NCBI RefSeq assembly: GCF_003841465.1
Contig: NZ_REFZ01000010.1
Coordinates: 62,001 to 126,000, forward strand
DNA length: 64,000 nt
Direction of reading: 5' to 3'
Source of the DNA: Natrarchaeobius oligotrophus
GTDB taxonomy: Archaea > Halobacteriota > Halobacteria > Halobacteriales > Natrialbaceae
Under the pieces are notes generated by a model. The model searched no databases. It saw only the letters and a list, made by a program, of their open reading frames with translations, and was not told where the DNA came from. The position numbers and the translations under genes are program-made. This document shows, piece by piece, positions 1-8,206 of this stretch. Position 1 is the first letter of the stretch, and every line of letters starts with the position of its first letter.

Positions 1-2
1 CG

Positions 3-689
3 AGTACCGCGATGATGGCCCTCTCGCTGCTCGGCGAGTCCCATCCGGACGCGGTTCGACCGGTCGCCCCGACGATCGTCGATCACCTCGACGATCCGTC
101 ACCAGGCTACCGATTCAGGGCAGCGTCCGCGCTCGTTCCGCTCGCGGAGCCGTATCCCGAGTTCTTCGTCGAGCGCGCGGACGTACTCGTCGACCGCCTC
201 GTTGCGGAACCGGTCGTCACGCCGATTCGAACCGAGGCGGTTCGCGAAGAGAACCTTTCCCCGGACCGGATCAAAACGAGAGAGAAGGCGCGCGAAGCGG
301 ACAGGGGCCGATCGATCGCGTGCCGCGAGATCCTCGCGCACCTCCTCGTTCACGTCGCGAACGTTCGGCCCGACGCGCTCGCCGACCGACTCGAGGAGAT
401 CGCTGACGAACTCGAGGCGGCCGAGCCGTCGGTTCGGGAGGCGCTCGTCGACGTGTTCGGACACGTCGCGGAGGCCGACCTCTCGACCGTCGAGTTGCCG
501 ATCGATCGGACCGTCGCGCTGCTCGAGGACGACGACCCCACGGTTCGCGCTCGAGCGATCCGGACGCTCGGGTTCGCCGGAGCGGCCGACGCAGTCGATT
601 CGCTGCGAGCGGTGGCCGAGAGCGACGACGACGAGGCCGTCGCGGAGTTCGCACGTGAAACTGCCGACTGGCTCGCGGAGACCGAGTGA
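3..689 (+). CDS. HEAT-repeat protein, 5' end outside the window
   Basis: The frame is open to the left edge, so this is the C-terminal part of a longer protein; the ATG at 12 is probably internal. The visible 225 residues are alpha-helical HEAT/PBS-lyase-like repeats: a short unit of the kind DDPTVRARAIRTLGFAG recurs near residues 27-45 (DPSPGYRFRAASALVPLA), 130-150 and 170-190. Such repeats form scaffolds for protein-protein contact, so no reaction can be assigned. The composition is very acidic, as expected for a haloarchaeal cytoplasmic protein. There is no link to the downstream transporter, which has its own promoter 75 nt further on. Confidence 0.75.
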   Translation, partial: STAMMALSLLGESHPDAVRPVAPTIVDHLDDPSPGYRFRAASALVPLAEPYPEFFVERADVLVDRLVAEPVVTPIRTEAVREENLSPDRIKTREKAREADRGRSIACREILAHLLVHVANVRPDALADRLEEIADELEAAEPSVREALVDVFGHVAEADLSTVELPIDRTVALLEDDDPTVRARAIRTLGFAGAADAVDSLRAVAESDDDEAVAEFARETADWLAETE

Positions 690-763
690 CTCGGATCGCG
701 ACGGGTTCGCCGGTCTCGCTGTCTGAACCGCTACGTCTCGTCCTGTCGAATAACAAATGGGAA

Positions 764-773
764 ATTTTATATA
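764..773 (+). promoter_or_regulatory. TATA box of the Opp/Dpp-type operon
   Basis: An AT-rich TTTTATATAA stretch is centred about 28 nt before the ATG at 798. That is the normal haloarchaeal TATA-to-start distance for a leaderless mRNA. It argues against the in-frame ATG at 774, which lies inside the promoter. Confidence 0.7.
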
Positions 774-797
774 ATGACAAATCAACCAGGGAGGTGT

Positions 798-2621
798 ATG
801 GTTGACAGCCAATCGCATGGAGGCTACAGTGAGATAGTCTCCCGACGGAAGTTCGTCGAACTTACCGGAATCGCGGGAGCTGCGGCTCTCGCGGGGTGTT
901 CCGGTGGGGAGACGGACGACAACGGAAACGGTGCTGGGAACGGGAACGGAAACGGGATGGGGTCGCGGGAAGACGCGCCGGACTTCTCCGAGGCTCGTCT
1001 CAGGACCGCGAACTCGTTTTTCGATCCGGAAGACATTCAGTACAACAACCACCTGTGGGACGGGACGACCCACATCAACAACTCGCTGTTTCCGGAGCTT
1101 GCGAAGTGGAACTACATTACACAGGAGTGGACGCCGCATGCGGCCGTCGACTGGGATGCGGGCCCCGAGACGTTCACCGTCGAGCTCCGGGACGATCTCG
1201 TCTGGAGCGACGGCGAACCGATCACGGCCGACGACCTCGAGGATCGTCTCCGTATCGGCGAGGAGATGGGCGAGGAGCTACACGATTTCATCGACGACTA
1301 CGAGGCGGTCGACGATACGACCCTCGAAGTGCGGTACTCCGAGGGAACGAACCCGTTCATCGTCGAACAGTCGCTGTTGCACCACCACATCGACACTCCC
1401 CGGCAGATGTGGGGGGAGTTCGTCGACATGGACGATCCCGACATCGGGAACATCCAGTCGTTCACTCCCAGGGGTCTGGGCGGGGACGACGACGTCGACG
1501 ACGTGATCGCCGGCGGGACGGTCGTCCAGGACGAACGCGGGGCTCAGAACATCTCCTACCGCGTGCGCCACTCCGGCGTCGAGATCGACGGACGGGAGAT
1601 CGAGCCCCACCCCGACGCCGACGAGAACATCAACTTCGCCGGCTACGAGATGGGATACCGCTCGGGCAACACCGAGTATCACCAGAGCATGATGTCGGGG
1701 GAACTCGACGCGATGCACAGCGTCTTCGTCCCACCGGAGACCGTCGACCAGTTCGAACACTGGCACATGATCCCGACGCCGATGGGATTCGGACCGGGGC
1801 TCATCTTCAACCACGACGACCCACACTGGGGCCAGCGCGAGGTTCGCCAGGCCGTCGCCCACGTCGTCGATCGACAGCGAGCCGTCGACGCCGTCGGGGA
1901 CACGACGCAGGCTCACATCGAAACCCCGTCGGGAATCTCGACGTCGCTCGTCGACGAGTGGATCGACGCGAACGAACTCGACACCTACACCGGCGGCGAG
2001 GACGTCGCGGCGGACTTGCTACAGGACGCCGGCTACGAGCGCAACGACGACGACGTCTGGGAACTCGACGGTGAGCCGCTCGAGGCGGACATCCTCGCGC
2101 CGGCGGGCTGGACCGACTGGATCACGGCGGCGGACTCCGCGGTCGACGATCTCACCGGCTTCGGTATCGACGTCTCGCTCTCGCCGACGCCGCGTCCGGA
2201 GGTCACGGGCGAACGGCTGCCGGCCGGCGACTTCGAGATCGTCGTCGAGGGCTGGATTCCGGGCGGCATGAACGGCTTCTGGCCGTACTTCTCGCTCGAC
2301 CACGTCTTCCGAAACACGGACTTCGCGGAACCCGAAAATCGGCCCTGGAACAACCTGCCACAGGAGATCGACGGAATCGACACCCACGAACGCCTCGACG
2401 CGTTCGCCGCCACCCAGGACGAAGACGAGATGCGCGAGATCGCACAGGAACTCGCCGAACTGTACAACGAGGTCCTTCCGGCCGTTCCGCTCACCGAGGG
2501 ACTGGAACAGTCGTTCCTTTCCACCGACGGCTGGGGCTTCTCGACCGACGAGGGGGACGTTCACAACCAGTGGCCGCTTCACTGGCTACCCAAACAGGGC
2601 AACCTCTGGGCAACCGAGTAA
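798..2621 (+). CDS. ABC transporter substrate-binding lipoprotein, SBP family 5
   Basis: This is the extracellular binding protein of an oligopeptide/oligosaccharide ABC importer. From the chosen ATG the protein has 607 residues: a twin-arginine motif SRRKFVEL at 15-22, a hydrophobic stretch, and a lipobox LAGC with the lipid-carrying Cys at 34. A Gly/Asn-rich linker follows to about residue 58. The rest is a family-5 (DppA/OppA-like) fold with the typical FTVELRDDLVWSDGEPITADD segment near 120-145 and the C-terminal YNEVLPAVPLTEG segment. Family 5 also binds cello-, manno- and chito-oligosaccharides, not only peptides. The following GH9 gene and the chitinase array make chitobiose-type sugars a good guess, but the ligand is inferred. 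Start 798 is chosen because of the TATA spacing. Confidence 0.9.
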   Translation: MVDSQSHGGYSEIVSRRKFVELTGIAGAAALAGCSGGETDDNGNGAGNGNGNGMGSREDAPDFSEARLRTANSFFDPEDIQYNNHLWDGTTHINNSLFPELAKWNYITQEWTPHAAVDWDAGPETFTVELRDDLVWSDGEPITADDLEDRLRIGEEMGEELHDFIDDYEAVDDTTLEVRYSEGTNPFIVEQSLLHHHIDTPRQMWGEFVDMDDPDIGNIQSFTPRGLGGDDDVDDVIAGGTVVQDERGAQNISYRVRHSGVEIDGREIEPHPDADENINFAGYEMGYRSGNTEYHQSMMSGELDAMHSVFVPPETVDQFEHWHMIPTPMGFGPGLIFNHDDPHWGQREVRQAVAHVVDRQRAVDAVGDTTQAHIETPSGISTSLVDEWIDANELDTYTGGEDVAADLLQDAGYERNDDDVWELDGEPLEADILAPAGWTDWITAADSAVDDLTGFGIDVSLSPTPRPEVTGERLPAGDFEIVVEGWIPGGMNGFWPYFSLDHVFRNTDFAEPENRPWNNLPQEIDGIDTHERLDAFAATQDEDEMREIAQELAELYNEVLPAVPLTEGLEQSFLSTDGWGFSTDEGDVHNQWPLHWLPKQGNLWATE

Positions 2622-2693
2622 CGGAGACGAACGCACAGATAGCGCACATATGTCGATTTCCGATTATCATTTCACGCGTTGGATGACGGTTCC

Positions 2694-3701
2694 ATGAACT
2701 GGTGGGTCAAACGCACAGGACAGGCGCTGTTTACCATCTGGGCGGTGATTACGATCACGTTCGCCCTCATCAGAGGGTTGCCGGGTGATCCGGGTTCCCG
2801 GATCCGGGATCAGGCCCAGCGTCACAATCCGAGTATGTCGCAGGCGGCGCTCGAGCGGTTGATCGAGGCGCGGATACCGGCCAGCTACGACGATCCGATC
2901 CACGTCGCCTACTGGGAGTATCTAACGAGCGTGCTGCAGGGCGACCTCGGCTACTCGACGTTCAGACAGGGCGACGTCGCACCCGAGATCGCGTCGGTGC
3001 TGCCGTGGACGATCCTCATCATGTCGCTGAGCATGCTGTTGATGTTCGCGCTCGGACTCGGCCTGGGTGCGCTCATGGCGTACAAGGAGGGATCGCGCTT
3101 CGACACCGCACTGACCGGCGTCTCGATCTTCTTCAACTCGATTCCATACTACGTTGCGGCCGTGTTGCTGATCGCGGTACTGGGCTACCGGCTGAGCGTC
3201 TTCCCGGCGCGAGGTACCCACTCGGATGCGACGGAGCCGGGACTGTCGGTGCACTTCGTCCTGGATGCGCTCTATCACGCGACGTTGCCGACCGTTTCGT
3301 TCGTGATCACCGGCTTCGGGATCATCGCGCTGACGATGCGCGGAAACAGCATTCAGACGCTCGGAGAGGAGTACATCCGCGTCGCCAAACTTCGGGGCAT
3401 TCCGGATCGGCGCATCGCCATCCGATACGTCGGACGGAACGCGATCCTCCCGATGTGGACGACCCTGTTGATCTCGATCGGATTCATGTTCGGCGGGGCG
3501 ATCATCCTCGAGGAGATCTTCCAGTACCGCGGAATGGGATGGCTGATGTTCCGGTCGATCGAACACAACGACATCTACCTCATGATGGGAACGTTCCTGA
3601 TCGTCACGATCGCCGTCGTCGTGTCGCTGTGGATCGCCGACGCGACCTACGGCTGGCTCGATCCGCGGATCAAATCGGGTGATGAAAGTGAATCCTACTG
3701 A
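2694..3701 (+). CDS. ABC transporter permease, DppB/OppB type
   Basis: First membrane subunit of the importer. Six hydrophobic segments are visible, the first near residues 10-28 and the last near 300-320. The binding-protein-dependent transport signature that docks the ATPase is seen as EEYIRVAKLRGIPDRR near residue 225. The ATG at 2694 (MNWWVKRT) is preferred to an upstream TTG at 2679 because homologues begin with a short positively charged stretch before the first helix. The gene follows the binding protein by 72 nt and overlaps the next permease by 20 nt, so it is in the same operon. Confidence 0.9.
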   Translation: MNWWVKRTGQALFTIWAVITITFALIRGLPGDPGSRIRDQAQRHNPSMSQAALERLIEARIPASYDDPIHVAYWEYLTSVLQGDLGYSTFRQGDVAPEIASVLPWTILIMSLSMLLMFALGLGLGALMAYKEGSRFDTALTGVSIFFNSIPYYVAAVLLIAVLGYRLSVFPARGTHSDATEPGLSVHFVLDALYHATLPTVSFVITGFGIIALTMRGNSIQTLGEEYIRVAKLRGIPDRRIAIRYVGRNAILPMWTTLLISIGFMFGGAIILEEIFQYRGMGWLMFRSIEHNDIYLMMGTFLIVTIAVVVSLWIADATYGWLDPRIKSGDESESY

Positions 3702-4842
3702 CGCACCGTCCGACGACGAGTCGGGAACGGACGGCCGTCGGTCCCGATTCGAGGGATCGACGCTGTTCGATCGCGACGACGCCGACGGCGAGTATCGAAC
3801 CGACGGCGGCCAGAGCGCCGGCGACGGACAGATGTTCGCCGACTCGGAGTTCACCGAAGTCACGACGGGACAGCGTCTCTCGGAGGTGTTCTACGAGTCG
3901 ATCTACGAGCCGTTCGTGATCGCCTGGAGCGACTGGCGAACGAAAGTCGGCTTGAGCATCATCTCGCTGTATCTGTTGCTGGGTGTGGTCGCCTGGGTCT
4001 CGGCCTCGGAGCTGTTGTTCCTCGATCGGATCACGATCATCGAGCCGGCTCGCGGGGACGGGCCCATCCGACTCGCGCCCTTCCAGGACTGGAGCTACCC
4101 GCTGGGGACGGACATGATCGGTCGCGACCTGCTGGCGGCGATGATCCACGCGACGCCGCGGATGTTGCAGATGATCCTCGCCGGTGCGGTGTTCGCGACC
4201 GCCGTCGCGACGGTCGTCGGCACCGTCGCCGGCTACAAAGGCGGCGTCACCGAGCGCTCGCTCATGACCCTTTCGGACGTGCTGATGACGATCCCCGGTC
4301 TCCCGCTGGTGATCGTCCTCATCGTCCTCATCGATCCCAGCAGTCCGTACCTGATCGGGATCATCATCGTGATCAACGCCTGGGCCGGACTCGCACGGAC
4401 GATCCACTCCCAGGTGCTGACGATCCGCGAACACTCCTACGTGGAGGCCTCACGGACGATGGGAATCGGCACGCCGACGATCATCAGAAAGGACATCCTG
4501 CCGAATCTGATGCCGTACATCCTGATCAACTTCACCAGCATGGCGCGACGGGTCATCTACGACAGCGTCGCGCTGTACTTCCTCGGGGTCATCTCCGTCC
4601 AGACGATCGAAAACTGGGGCGTGATGATGAACATCGGCTACGAGAACAACGCGCTGATCATCCCCGAGGTCTCACACCTCCTGTTCGTCCCGATGGTCTT
4701 CGTCGTCGGACTCTCGTTCGGGTTGATCCTGTTCTCGCAGGGGACCGATCGACTGTTCAACCCGCGCGTTCGTGCCCGCGGTAGCGGCACCACCAAATCG
4801 AAAGACGACGAGGAGATCACGACCGGAGGTGGTGCACTATGA
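3682..4842 (+). CDS. ABC transporter permease, DppC/OppC type
   Basis: Second membrane subunit. A hydrophilic acidic N-terminal extension of about 75 residues precedes the first membrane helix (GLSIISLYLLLGVVAWV). The docking signature EHSYVEASRTMGIGTPT lies near residue 255. The gene begins inside the end of the first permease; an in-frame GTG three bases upstream (3679) is an alternative start. The end overlaps the ATPase gene in an ATGA arrangement, indicating translational coupling. The acidic extension is longer than in bacterial DppC but is common in haloarchaea. Confidence 0.9.
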   Translation: MKVNPTDAPSDDESGTDGRRSRFEGSTLFDRDDADGEYRTDGGQSAGDGQMFADSEFTEVTTGQRLSEVFYESIYEPFVIAWSDWRTKVGLSIISLYLLLGVVAWVSASELLFLDRITIIEPARGDGPIRLAPFQDWSYPLGTDMIGRDLLAAMIHATPRMLQMILAGAVFATAVATVVGTVAGYKGGVTERSLMTLSDVLMTIPGLPLVIVLIVLIDPSSPYLIGIIIVINAWAGLARTIHSQVLTIREHSYVEASRTMGIGTPTIIRKDILPNLMPYILINFTSMARRVIYDSVALYFLGVISVQTIENWGVMMNIGYENNALIIPEVSHLLFVPMVFVVGLSFGLILFSQGTDRLFNPRVRARGSGTTKSKDDEEITTGGGAL

Positions 4843-5909
4843 GTACCCACGAAACGACAGCAGCTGACGAACGGGCGCACAGTGCGTCGGATCCAATCGT
4901 CGAGATCCGCAACGCCGAGGTCGTCTTCGAGATGGACCGCGGCGTCTCGCGAGTGCTCGACGACGTAAGCCTCGAGATCGAACGCGGCGAAATCCTCGGT
5001 ATCGTCGGCGAGAGCGGCAGCGGCAAGTCCATGCTCGCCTCCTCGATGCTCGACGCCGTCGTCGATCCGGGGGTGCTCTCCGGCGAGATCACCTATTATC
5101 CGGAGGATGGCGACCCCATCGACGTGCTCGCTCTTTCCGACCACGAGCTCCGACAGCTGCGCTGGGAGGAGATCGCGATGGTCTTCCAGGGCGCGATGAG
5201 TTCGTTCAATCCGACGATGAAGATCAGGACACACTTCGAGGAGACCCTCGAGGCCCACAACTACTCCCTCGGCGAGGGAATGGATCGGGCCCGAGAACTC
5301 CTCTCGGATCTGTATCTCGATCCCGACCGCGTCCTCGACTCCTATCCCCACGAACTCAGTGGCGGGATGCAACAGCGCACTCTGATCGCGCTCTCCGTCG
5401 TCCTCCAGCCGAACGTGCTCGTGATGGACGAGCCGACTGCTGCGTTGGACCTGCTCATGCAGCGATCGATCATCTCGCTGCTCGAGGATCTGAAAGCGAA
5501 GTACGATCTGACGATGGTGTTTATCACCCACGACCTGCCGCTGGTCGCGGAACTGGCCGATCGACTGGCCGTGATGTACGCCTTCGAACTGATCGAACAG
5601 GGGCCGACCCAGGACATCCTCCACGACGCGGGCCACCCGTACACGCGCGCGCTGCTCAATTCGACGCCGAACCTGGACGCGCCGCTCGAGGAGATGCGAC
5701 CGATCGCCGGCTCCGCGCCGGATCCGGTGAACGTCCCCGCGGGCTGTTCGTACCACCCGCGGTGTTCGCTCGCCACCGACCGCTGCGTCGCGCAGGATCC
5801 GGACAGTCGGCCCGTCGACGGCGATCACGTCGTCGACTGCCACCACTGGGAGGACGCCGCCGACGAAATTCCGCTCAACCACCTCGCAAACATGGAGGGA
5901 GACCGATGA
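4839..5909 (+). CDS. ABC transporter ATPase, DppD/OppD type
   Basis: ATP-hydrolysing subunit of the importer. Walker A GESGSGKS is at residues 57-64, the ABC signature is LSGGMQQR, and Walker B is VLVMDEPTAALD. The C-terminal oligopeptide-transporter extension carries the Cys-rich GCSYHPRCSLATDRC segment that binds an iron-sulphur cluster in some relatives. The start overlaps the permease stop (ATGA) and the end overlaps the second ATPase in the same way, so the two ATPases probably assemble as a heterodimer. Confidence 0.92.
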   Translation: MSTHETTAADERAHSASDPIVEIRNAEVVFEMDRGVSRVLDDVSLEIERGEILGIVGESGSGKSMLASSMLDAVVDPGVLSGEITYYPEDGDPIDVLALSDHELRQLRWEEIAMVFQGAMSSFNPTMKIRTHFEETLEAHNYSLGEGMDRARELLSDLYLDPDRVLDSYPHELSGGMQQRTLIALSVVLQPNVLVMDEPTAALDLLMQRSIISLLEDLKAKYDLTMVFITHDLPLVAELADRLAVMYAFELIEQGPTQDILHDAGHPYTRALLNSTPNLDAPLEEMRPIAGSAPDPVNVPAGCSYHPRCSLATDRCVAQDPDSRPVDGDHVVDCHHWEDAADEIPLNHLANMEGDR

Positions 5910-7000
5910 CCGACGAACCGCTCGTTTCTCTCGAGAACGCCGAAGTCCACTTCGAAGAAGAGCAAGGGCTACTCGATTTCAGCGACCCGGACGTCGTTCG
6001 CGCGGTCGACGGCGTCTCGCTCGACATCGGCGAGAAGGACGTCGTCGCCCTGGTCGGCGAATCCGGGTGCGGGAAGACGACGCTCGGAAAGACCACGATC
6101 GGACTCCAGCGTCCGACCGGCGGCAGCGTCAAATACCGCGGCCAGGACATCTGGGACGCCAAAGACGGCACTGGCGACGTCGACATCCCCTACGAGGAGA
6201 TCCGACGCTCGCTCCAGATCATCCACCAGGATCCCGGTAGCTCGCTGAACCCCAACCGAAAGGTGCTGGGAACGCTCGAGGCACCGCTGAAGAAGTGGCA
6301 GCCGAACATGAGCTCCGGCGACCGTCGCCGCGAGATCGTCCGGATGCTCGAGGAGGTCGGCATGACGCCGGCCGCGGACTACGCGGGTCGGTATCCACAC
6401 CAGCTTTCCGGTGGAGAGAAACAGCGCGTCGCGTTGATCCGGGCGCTGTTGATGGATCCCGATCTGATCCTGGCCGACGAGGCCATCAGCGCACTCGACG
6501 TCTCGCTTCGCGTCGACATGATGGATCTCATGTTGGATCTCCAGGAGCAGTTCAACACGTCGTTCGTCTTCGTCTCCCACGACCTCTCGAACGCGCGGTA
6601 CATCGCCTCCCACGCCGGCGGACGCATCGGCGTCATGTATCTGGGTGAACTGATCGAAGTCGGTCCGCCGGAACAGATCATCAACGACCCCCAACACCCC
6701 TACACGAAGGTGCTCCGATGGGCGACGCCGGATCTGCGCACGACCGGCGAGACGGAAGCGCCGCCGGTCCGAAAGATCGACATTCCCGATCCGAAGAACC
6801 CGCCGTCGGGCTGTCGGTTCCACACGCGCTGTCCCGAAGCCCGGGAGGCGTGTACGCAGCAATCGCCCGCGTCGTACGCCAACGGGGCGAGCCACCGCGT
6901 GCGCTGTTTCCGCGTGGACGACGCACACGAGTACTGGTCGAGCCCACCCGTTTCGGACGAGCCGGACGACCAGCGACCGACCGAAGCACACTCCACGTAG
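5906..7000 (+). CDS. ABC transporter ATPase, DppF/OppF type
   Basis: Second nucleotide-binding subunit, 364 residues. Walker A GESGCGKT is at 51-58, the signature LSGGEKQRVAL near 170, and Walker B ILADEAISALD follows. The family-specific tail contains SGCRFHTRCPEAREAC. The ATG at 5906 overlaps the preceding stop codon (ATGA). A longer reading frame runs upstream to 5762, but that part lies inside the previous gene and has an arginine-rich composition foreign to haloarchaeal proteins. This is the last transporter gene; 183 nt without features separate it from the next gene. Confidence 0.92.
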   Translation: MTDEPLVSLENAEVHFEEEQGLLDFSDPDVVRAVDGVSLDIGEKDVVALVGESGCGKTTLGKTTIGLQRPTGGSVKYRGQDIWDAKDGTGDVDIPYEEIRRSLQIIHQDPGSSLNPNRKVLGTLEAPLKKWQPNMSSGDRRREIVRMLEEVGMTPAADYAGRYPHQLSGGEKQRVALIRALLMDPDLILADEAISALDVSLRVDMMDLMLDLQEQFNTSFVFVSHDLSNARYIASHAGGRIGVMYLGELIEVGPPEQIINDPQHPYTKVLRWATPDLRTTGETEAPPVRKIDIPDPKNPPSGCRFHTRCPEAREACTQQSPASYANGASHRVRCFRVDDAHEYWSSPPVSDEPDDQRPTEAHST

Positions 7001-7183
7001 CCGATCGCTTCGGAGCAGTTTCGGTTCGACTGCATCCGACCGCTACCGTTTTCGTCGACCCCGAGCGACGGTTCCCTCGAGCGACCGCGGTCGTTCCGTT
7101 CGGGTTCGCTCGTCGTTGGCCACGACTTCCCTCGCCGTTTGCCGACCGATTCGTAACCCAAAGAGTAAAATATCCTGCTTAGC

Positions 7184-8197
7184 ATGTCTCACTCGATGCT
7201 CGAGAAAGGGACGAGTTACTTTAGTGTCAGAGACCCGAAACACGCGGAAGAGGATCTCGATCGCTTCAAAGAGAACGGATTGAACGCCGTGTTACACACG
7301 TTCAGCGAGCGGGACAGACAGTACTACACCGAGACGATGGCCGAAATCGTCGAGGCGAGCCACGACCGCGATTTCACCGTCTACATGAACCCGTGGTCGA
7401 TCGGCCGCGTCTTCGGCGGCGAGGCGCTGTCCGAGTTCATCGGAAAACACCCCGAGAGCTGTCAGGTGCTGTCGACCGGCGACCGGGTCCCCACGGCGTG
7501 TTTCAACGACCCCGAGTTTCGAGAGTACATGCGCGGGTGGGTCGCGGACGCCGCGGAAATCGGTGCCGACGTTCTCTTCTGGGACGAGCCCCACTGGTAC
7601 ATCCCGGAGTGGTTCGACCACGAGGTTCCGGAAGGGACCTGGACATGCCGCTGTGAGAGCTGTCAGGAGCTGTACGAACAGGAGTACGACGAGCAGATGC
7701 CGGCGACGCGAACCGAGCGGATCGACGAGTTCCGCGAGGCGTCGCTGCTTTCGTTCCTCGACGAGATGATGGAACTCACCGCCGAGAAGGGCCTCGAAAA
7801 CGCCGTCTGTCTGTTGCCGAGCGAGGACTCGGATCACGGTCTGCGCGACTGGGAGCGACTCGCCGCCAACGAACACCTCGACGTTCTCGTCACCGATCCG
7901 TACTGGGCCGTCTTCGACGAGGAGAGTCCGGAGTTCATCTCGTATTTCACCGACACCGTCGTCTCGCTCTCCGAGGAGTACGACCTCAAGAGCCAGATCT
8001 GGATTCAGGGCTTTCGGCTCGACGACGATCCCGAAACCATCGATGACGTCCGGAAGGCGACGCGCGCGGCGATCGACGGCGGCGTCGACAGCGTGTTCAT
8101 GTGGGGCTACGACGCGTGTCGGTCGATCTCCGGCATCGCCTGCGAGGATCCCGACGCCGTCTGGAACGCCTATCTCGACGAACTTCCCGCGGAGTGA
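7184..8197 (+). CDS. TIM-barrel glycosidase-like protein of unknown substrate
   Basis: I do not recognise a named family. The 337-residue sequence has alternating strand/helix spacing expected of a (beta/alpha)8 barrel, with strand-end motifs typical of glycosidase-like proteins: MNPWSIG (68-74), LFWDEPHWYIP (131-141), DVLVTDPYW and VFMWGYD near the C-terminus. Glu135 in WDEPHW is the best candidate acid. Three cysteines at 155, 157 and 160 (CRCESC) could bind a metal. There is no signal peptide, so it acts in the cytoplasm. It ends 9 nt before the GH9 gene and is surely co-transcribed with it. A TATA-like GTAAAATAT is centred near 7169, which would fit a leaderless start at the second in-frame ATG (7196) better than the one at 7184. 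Confidence 0.7.
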   Translation: MSHSMLEKGTSYFSVRDPKHAEEDLDRFKENGLNAVLHTFSERDRQYYTETMAEIVEASHDRDFTVYMNPWSIGRVFGGEALSEFIGKHPESCQVLSTGDRVPTACFNDPEFREYMRGWVADAAEIGADVLFWDEPHWYIPEWFDHEVPEGTWTCRCESCQELYEQEYDEQMPATRTERIDEFREASLLSFLDEMMELTAEKGLENAVCLLPSEDSDHGLRDWERLAANEHLDVLVTDPYWAVFDEESPEFISYFTDTVVSLSEEYDLKSQIWIQGFRLDDDPETIDDVRKATRAAIDGGVDSVFMWGYDACRSISGIACEDPDAVWNAYLDELPAE

Positions 8198-8206
8198 CGT
8201 TCGCCG

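Noticed and set aside
774-797. ATG at 774 as start of the binding protein
   Set aside because: It lies inside the TATA region; the ATG at 798 has correct promoter spacing and keeps the full Tat signal and lipobox.
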